NCBI GenBank assembly: GCA_027605045.1
Contig: JAQFWX010000013.1
Span: 620,001 to 684,000, forward strand
Length of the DNA: 64,000 nucleotides
Source: Phallus indusiatus
Lineage: Eukaryota > Basidiomycota > Agaricomycetes > Phallales > Phallaceae
Direction: 5' to 3'
Notes under the pieces: model-generated
Told to the model about the DNA's origin: nothing
Seen by the model: the letters and a program-made list of their open reading frames with translations, nothing else
The model's database searches: none
Shown here: in pieces, positions 58,820 to 64,000 of the stretch
Layout: each line of letters starts with the position of its first letter
Position numbering within the stretch: the stretch's first letter is position 1
Program-made: the position numbers and the translations under genes

Positions 58820-59478
58820 CACATTTCTTCGCAGTTTTTGACTCTGTAAAATAGATTCCATGCTTATCGCGATTTTTACTTCCAGTCTTCTACTATTATT
58901 GGGGCACATTTAGGAAATCGAATTCCCACCGAAGTTCGTTTTGATTGAGCATGATCTTGGAATCCCTTGCTCGGTAATCGTCGTAAGATCTGTCTGTCCG
59001 GTGGTAAAAAAGACCGCAAGTGAGACGAAAGAATTTCCAAGTCCAGAACATCACATGTTCCGATTGATGGAAGCGTCGAATACGCAGGGTAATAGCCAAA
59101 ATAGGCAAGGCAAGAACGTGCTCAAGTTTCATTGTTGAATTTAGCACATGCGAAAAGTATGCGAAGCGGTTCAATTCCTATACTTTTTCAAAAAGTGTGA
59201 ACATACCAGCTACAACTACTAGTGTACGTATGTTTGTTACAGACTTCGTGTCATAACTTAGCACGTTCTTGAGAGTCTCATTAATGGATATTTATAGATG
59301 TTATCCCCAGGGATCGGTTCGGGGAAAGTTGATATCGATAAACTCTTTGATAAATTCAGCAAATGACTAACAATTTGCAACCAGTCGAATGATGGTGAAT
59401 ACCCGGGGGAAGTCGTCAGGTCGTATATATATAAGCCTTCCGAATAGTGTCGTCGAAAGAACAAAAAGAAATACGAAA
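58820..59478. other. Intergenic region between P450 copy 1 and a small secreted ORF
   Basis: No family-like frame. A TATATATATAA element near 59422-59435 lies about 50 bp upstream of the small secreted ORF start. Confidence 0.45.
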
Positions 59479-59637
59479 ATGAACTTCCAAGCTCAGCTTT
59501 ACTATCTTTTGATCTTTATATCTCTTGTTCTGGTCGTGCCTACTCAGAACTTGAAGCTCAATCCCGAACCTCTGGACTGCACCAATGACACTCTTCGCAA
59601 GAGGAATCCACAGACTTGCCCGACCACCGGATTTTGA
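59479..59637 (+). CDS. Possible small secreted peptide
   Basis: A 52-residue frame with a strong signal peptide (MNFQAQLYYLLIFISLVLVV, then PTQN) and a short hydrophilic mature part (LNPEPLDCTNDTLRKRNPQT, then CPTTGF) with two Cys spaced C-x12-C and one N-glycosylation-type NDT. A TATA-like run lies about 50 bp upstream. No family recognised, and a further exon is possible. It sits between two P450 paralogues. Confidence 0.45.
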   Translation: MNFQAQLYYLLIFISLVLVVPTQNLKLNPEPLDCTNDTLRKRNPQTCPTTGF

Positions 59638-60166
59638 AGGGTCTCACTGATTTGGTATGTATCAAATCCGATATGTGTATGTGAGGGTTGAGCCTACATT
59701 GATTCGTCTGCTCCAGGCGCGATTGTCACAATTGTCAACTGGGGGTATTAGTACGATAGTGTTACATCATGTAGCCCCGGGCCCCTCTGAATACAATGCC
59801 GCTCGTTTTCAAGGAAAGAATCAGAATTGGATAACCAGCGATATTCTATCGAATACATATGATATAAACACCTACACGGAAGCGTTTATGTCGATACTCG
59901 GAGAAACCATACATATACCTGTCTTATGACATTCAGGTTTGTCGACCCAACTCGGGCTGCTACATAATAGGATCATGGAAATACCAGTGAATCCGACACA
60001 TCACTTGAAATTAATTTTGAGTAGGTGACTTGAATTCATGACAGCTAGCGCACTTTCTAGGTTCAAGTTCTGTGCACGTGGCATTGCGACGCAACACCAC
60101 TGATACCTGGACACGGTCTATTTAAAGGAGACGACAACGCTTTTATGTATCCCATTCCTCGAAATC
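59638..60166. other. Intergenic region upstream of P450 copy 2
   Basis: A frame at 59657-59929 has no family features. TATTTAAA at 60119-60126 is a likely TATA element for the P450 copy 2 gene, whose ATG follows about 40 bp later. Confidence 0.45.
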
Positions 60167-62344
60167 ATGTTCACTGTCATGGAGCCCTCAAAAGTTTGGG
60201 CAATATGCTTCGGCGTCGCGGTCTTCTTTTTGTACTGGCTTCAGACATTCACAAGGACCCGTATTCCAAAAGGTGGCTATTGAGTAAATCCACCTTTCAA
60301 TTTTGTGCTTCTTGATGACTCTGTCCAGGTTACAAACTCCCTCCGGGTCCTCAGAAACGATTTTTGGTTGGAAACTTGTTCGACGCTCCTTCTGAGAATC
60401 AAAAACAAATATGTCGCAAATGGCCTGAGCAGTATGGTTCGTTCCTTATTATATTAGTCAATAGTTGATGTACTAAAACCTTCGTATACAGGCGATCTAA
60501 CTTATTTGAATGTCTTGGGCACTTCCATTCTCTTTGTAAACTCATATCAATTGGCTGTTCAATTATTCGAACGTCGAGGAGGAACATATACGAATCGGTT
60601 TCAGTCAACGATATTGATGAAACTGTATGCCAGTCTCTTGATTGTTTGATGTTATATTTTGACACAATCTTCTGATGCCAAAGGGCTGGGTTTACGTGGC
60701 ACACGGCAATGAGGCCAGCAGATGAAATATGGAAACATCATCGCACACTTTTCAACAAATTTTTCGGTAAATCTTCGATGGAAGAATATCAAGAATTGTT
60801 TGAAAGAAATTCCAGGTCCGTATTACCTACTTTCCTTTCCCATGCGCCTTGTACTCATTGTGTTATTTTCGCATCAGGGATTTATTGTGTCGTCTTTACC
60901 AGACTCCAGACAAATTCTTGAGTCACGCCAGGCACATCGTTGATTCAATGATCATAGAAGTACGCGAAATCTTTTCTGAGTAGAAAAGTTCAATGCTGAT
61001 AACATTCTACGAAGATAACTTTCGGTTTGAAGACCCTTCCGGAAAATGATCCTTATATAGAGGTAACGCGGAGTACATTGGAGCTTTTAGACGAGGTCGC
61101 TAGTCCGGGGGAATTTCTAGTTGACTTTTTGCCAATAAGTATATTGAGAATACCTTTCCCATGAGAATCTTTCATTGACGATTTCATTTCAGTGCAATAT
61201 ATTCCATCTTGGGCCCCCGGTGCAAGTTTCAAACGAAAATCCGAGGAATTAAAGGCAGGATTCCACGCAATGTCTAACGTTCCCTTTTCTGCCGCCAGAG
61301 ACCGTGTTGTATGCCCTCTTTTCAACATCTTGGCAGGTCATCACTGTTGATCCAACATATTCTAGAAATTGGGAACCGCCCCACCCTCGATAGTAAGAAC
61401 TCTTCTTGAAGAGCTGTACTCAAAGGAACCTTATATGACGGCTGAAAAAGAAAGAGACATTCAAAACCTATGTATGACTATTTATACAACTTCTATAGAC
61501 CCCGTAGGTTGAACCTGTCAACTCTAAAAAATTTTTACTCACAAATGATTATTTAGATCGACGCAGAGTTACAAATGTTCTTTTTTACAATGATGCTATT
61601 TCCGGAAGCTCAAAAGAAAGCACAAGAAGAGTTAGATAAAGTTCTCGGAGGAAGCGCTCTGCCCTCAATGAAGGATCGAAAAAATCTTCCCTACACTGAT
61701 GCTTTATGCAATGAGGTCAGGCGTTGGCATCCGGTGGCGGCTTTTGGCTTTCCCTATGTGCTCAAAGAGAACGACGTCATTGGAGATTACTTTATACCGA
61801 AGGGAACTCTAGTGATCCGCAATTTGTGGTCAGTAATTATTTTCGCCTAGCGGGTCCGGATACCCTTTGAAATGCTTCAAGGTCTCTTTTGGAGTCCACA
61901 TCGATCTACGGGGACGACGTTGAGAACTTCAAACCTGAAAGATTCTTGAACTCCGATGTTTCATTTCCAGAGATGGAATTTGGTATTGGCCGAAGGCCGG
62001 TTATTTTTACTTTAAAATACTCTCATTAAGCCGAAGCTAAGAGTAATACATATGTAGAATATGTCCTGGTCGTCATTTTGCCGATGACGCACAGTTCAGT
62101 ATAATGGCGAATATCTTATATGTATACGACATCCGTGCTTACGACACACCCACGAGACTAGGTCTGTCTGTACGACCCGAGGACTTTAGCTATGGACTGG
62201 TTTCGTGAGTCGCAATTTTGGCTTTTAAGAGTTTTCCTCTAATACATCTGATTCAACAGACGTCCAAAGCCGTTCAAGTGCAAGCTTACGCCACGCTCGG
62301 AGCAGAAAAAAGCCCTCCTTGAGTATCTAATCAATGCTACATAA
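60167..62344 (+). CDS. Cytochrome P450 (copy 2), intact
   Basis: Paralogue of the copy at 56707, with the same exon boundaries. Start MFTVMEPSKVWAICFGVAVF (anchor), then IPKGYKLPPGPQKRFLVGNL, GDLTYLNVLGTSILFVNSYQ, MRPADEIWKHHRTLFNKFFG, RDLLCRLYQTPDKF, ITFGLKTLPENDPYIEVTRS, YIPSWAPGASFKRKSEEL, and NEVRRWHPVAAFGFPY (ExxR). The heme region is FGIGRRICPGRHFADDAQF. About 13 exons, near 505 residues, all joins in frame. The I-helix reads TSIDPIDAELQMF, where copy 1 has AAIDTTVTSLQIF: the conserved Thr that helps oxygen activation is replaced. The intron before ICPG has a GC donor. Substrate unknown. Confidence 0.92.
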
Positions 62345-62618
62345 ATGATAACATACATTTGATAGCTACTATTACTACTAGTAGTTACTGAGAAATAACG
62401 AATTGTCCCTGAATTGTCCCCACATGAACACTGTTAGACGGAAAGTAAAAAAAAAGGCATTGGGAGGGGGGGTGTATCTCCCAGCCACAGATTTCACATA
62501 GTGTAGCTTTAAAATCATAACTAAAAATTGCCTTCTGATTATGAATCTTTGACACTAGATGCAGCTCGTGATGCGTGACGCGTGACGACTGTGTCACATT
62601 TACGTAAAGTAAAGTTTG
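62345..62618. other. Intergenic region
   Basis: A 274-bp spacer between the P450 and the twin-CX9C gene, with a G-rich stretch (GGGAGGGGGGG) at 62460-62471 and no other gene. Confidence 0.5.
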
Positions 62619-62894
62619 ATGCCCTCCAATACCTCAGCAGCCTTCAAAAAATCTCCGCTAGGCAAGTTGGCAACGGCTTCTACCATAAGCTGCTCAAAAC
62701 AGGCCAAGGTATATGGACAATGCATACTTTCATCTTACAAGGATGTTCGAAAGGATATGTGCACTGCCGAATTTGCTCAGTTCAAAGCGTGTTTACAGAC
62801 CGCTGTGAGTTGTATTTCACTTCCATTGCAAATTATTACGCATTATAAATTATTGACAATTCTTTCAAACTCACAGCTGAGACGTAAATGGTGA
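62619..62894 (+). CDS. Twin-CX9C protein, NDUFAF8-like complex I assembly factor
   Basis: Two exons give 67 residues: MPSNTSAAFKKSPLGKLATA, then CSKQAKVYGQC and CTAEFAQFKAC, two exact C-x9-C motifs forming a helical hairpin held by two disulfides, imported by the Mia40 pathway into the mitochondrial intermembrane space. The AAYGxC...KDMC.xEFxxxKxC pattern matches NDUFAF8 (a partner of NDUFAF5-type methyltransferase in complex I assembly). The last exon encodes only LRRKW. AATAAA overlaps the region just after the stop. Convergent with the DUF1746 gene, 55 bp away. Confidence 0.83.
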   Translation: MPSNTSAAFKKSPLGKLATASTISCSKQAKVYGQCILSSYKDVRKDMCTAEFAQFKACLQTAVSCISLPLQIITHYKLLTILSNSQLRRKW

Positions 62895-62949
62895 AATAAA
62901 GAAAGAGAGAAAGCCAAAAGGGTGATGATGATAGAAATGCATATGTAAT

Positions 62950-63893
62950 TTACGATGTGTCAAAGCTTCCCGGAACGGGTGTGGTGGGTTCATTGTCTGC
63001 GTGATCGGATTCAGGTCGTGGATTTGACTCGGTGGTAGTGGGCGCTCTGCGATGAAAGAATAAAGCTGGGAAGAGGAGTCTAAGGGGTATTCTGCCTGCA
63101 GACAAGGCTCGGGTTGTGTTTGGCAAGGGGAGATCACTGGATTGGCGTGGTATTACAGGTGGTGGGTCGCGGATGCGGCGCATTGTTGGCCGGAACCTTA
63201 GGTGTAGTACGAGTTGCTGTATGTCGGTTTTAGGGGACGACGTGTCATCATCTAAAGTCGTCAAACATTGTCAGCATTCAAAGAAACATGACTCTGCTCG
63301 GTAGATGAAGATTCTCACCCGCAATTTGAATGACTGGAACAAGCGGATCTTGGGCTGATTGTAATGCATTGGCGAGTGATGTCTCGTAGCTTATACACAG
63401 TACGGCAAATTGGAAGAATATTATGAGAAAATCTAGCATCAAAAGTTGCGTTCTTGATGTTAAATTTGCTGAAAAGAAAAGGCGGACGTGGACCTTAGCT
63501 CATGCGTTATGAGATAGATCTACACACAAACCTGTCCCAATGAAATCTAAAACTATTCCTCGATAAATGGTACTCTCCGATGTCCGATACACGGCATGGG
63601 TAAAGAGGCTGCTGACATTGGCACAGAAGAGAATGATAACCCAAAATCTTAAACTTCGTTCTGGATCAATTTCCCGTGGTCTAAGAATCTGAAATTGTGC
63701 GATAACGCGGGCTAACAGTTGCAACAACGAAGGCGAAGACAAGAACGACAGAACAAACAGGTGGTATAGTAGTCGATTGAGCTGTGGGATGAAAAATAAA
63801 AGTATATGGAGTTAGTGCAAATGTCACACCTGGAGAAAGAAAATATCACTGAACAGAATGCATAATGTGCAATCGTTGAGCATATTGGCGCAT
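62950..63893 (-). CDS. DUF1746 membrane protein (Dsc4-like subunit of the Golgi Dsc E3 ligase)
   Basis: Four exons on the minus strand. The start MRQYAQRLHIMHS joins to LNRLLYHLFVLSFLSSPSLL, LARVIAQFQILRPREIDPER, FWVIILFCANVSSLFTHAVY and YRGIVLDFIGTANLTSRTQL, then LLMLDFLIIFFQFAVLCISY. This order (RLH..L..L.Y...., FSRPRE-type loop, GL/LDFIG, LL.LD) is that of DUF1746 proteins such as fission-yeast Dsc4, a subunit of the Dsc ubiquitin ligase that activates sterol-regulated transcription factors. The last exon has a polar, Arg/Pro-rich tail. The first intron has a weak donor (GTTCAG), so the start exon is less certain; the true start may lie outside the window. Confidence 0.75.
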
Positions 63894-64000
63894 AATCGCA
63901 TGACGACGCCGTGTCCGACTTCGTCAACGCAGTGGCAGGGTGCGGAGTCCGAAACCGTTTCTCGTGTGACTCAAATGTGCAACGTGTGCACTCAGCCACT
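63894..64000. other. Upstream end of the window
   Basis: Likely the promoter or 5' leader (or a further exon) of the DUF1746 gene. Frames here have no other signature. Confidence 0.4.

Noticed and set aside
58896..59174. 92-residue minus-strand frame between the P450s
   Set aside because: No ATG-led motif, and the plus-strand frame over the same bases is equally open; looks like chance.
1..64000. tRNA, rRNA, CRISPR arrays, terminal inverted repeats
   Set aside because: I looked for T-loop sequences, spaced direct repeats and transposase motifs and found none; the genome is eukaryotic, so CRISPR is not expected.

Overview
This window comes from a filamentous basidiomycete, most likely an Agaricomycete. 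Nearly every recognisable gene is split by many short (about 45-80 nt) GT-AG introns. Gene types also fit: DUF6533 membrane proteins, paired basidiomycete-type cytochrome P450s, an MCRRR-type small cysteine-rich protein, a cPLA2-like lipase and fungal Tlg2, Get1, Ipi3 and Dsc4-like proteins. I see no bacterial operon, rRNA, tRNA, CRISPR or intact transposon. Gene models were built by hand, joining frames at GT/AG (sometimes GC/AG) sites where the joined protein matches a known family. Outer coordinates are start to stop including introns.

Layout. 1-2.2 kb: no supported gene. 2.2-4.6 kb: a small cysteine-rich protein (-) divergent from the t-SNARE TLG2 (+). 4.6-12.2 kb: gene-poor, AT-rich, with decayed reading frames. 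12.2-24.6 kb: dense block with a 3-methyladenine DNA glycosylase (-), a WOPR/Gti1-Pac2-like regulator (-), a membrane-anchored cPLA2-like phospholipase (+), a PAS-kinase-like kinase (-) and an SSU1/TDT sulfite exporter (+). 24.6-27.7 kb: gene-poor with membrane-protein remnants. 27.7-43.2 kb: small secreted protein, pyroglutamyl peptidase I, WD40 protein, QCR2, GET1, malate synthase, two uncharacterised small proteins, IPI3 and an OsmC/Ohr peroxidase. 43.2-48.8 kb: gene-poor. 48.8-52 kb: a large low-complexity protein of unknown function. 52-56.7 kb: gene-poor with one DUF6533 gene (-). 56.7-62.3 kb: two paralogous P450s in tandem with a small secreted peptide between them; the first P450 carries a one-base deletion. 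62.6-64 kb: a twin-CX9C NDUFAF8-like assembly factor convergent with a DUF1746 (Dsc4-like) membrane protein.

How genes relate. This is ordinary eukaryotic order rather than an operon system: housekeeping genes for respiration (QCR2, NDUFAF8-like), membrane traffic (TLG2, GET1), the glyoxylate cycle, ribosome biogenesis and DNA repair alternate with gene-poor islands holding lineage-specific and secreted or oxidative genes. The most notable points are two microexons (7 and 10 nt) in frame-critical catalytic regions, GC-AG introns in both P450 paralogues, a one-base inactivating deletion in one P450, altered I-helix residues in the other, two SUMO-interaction-like motifs ahead of a WD40 domain, and a 71-bp divergent promoter. 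I did not find a clearly novel multi-gene system.
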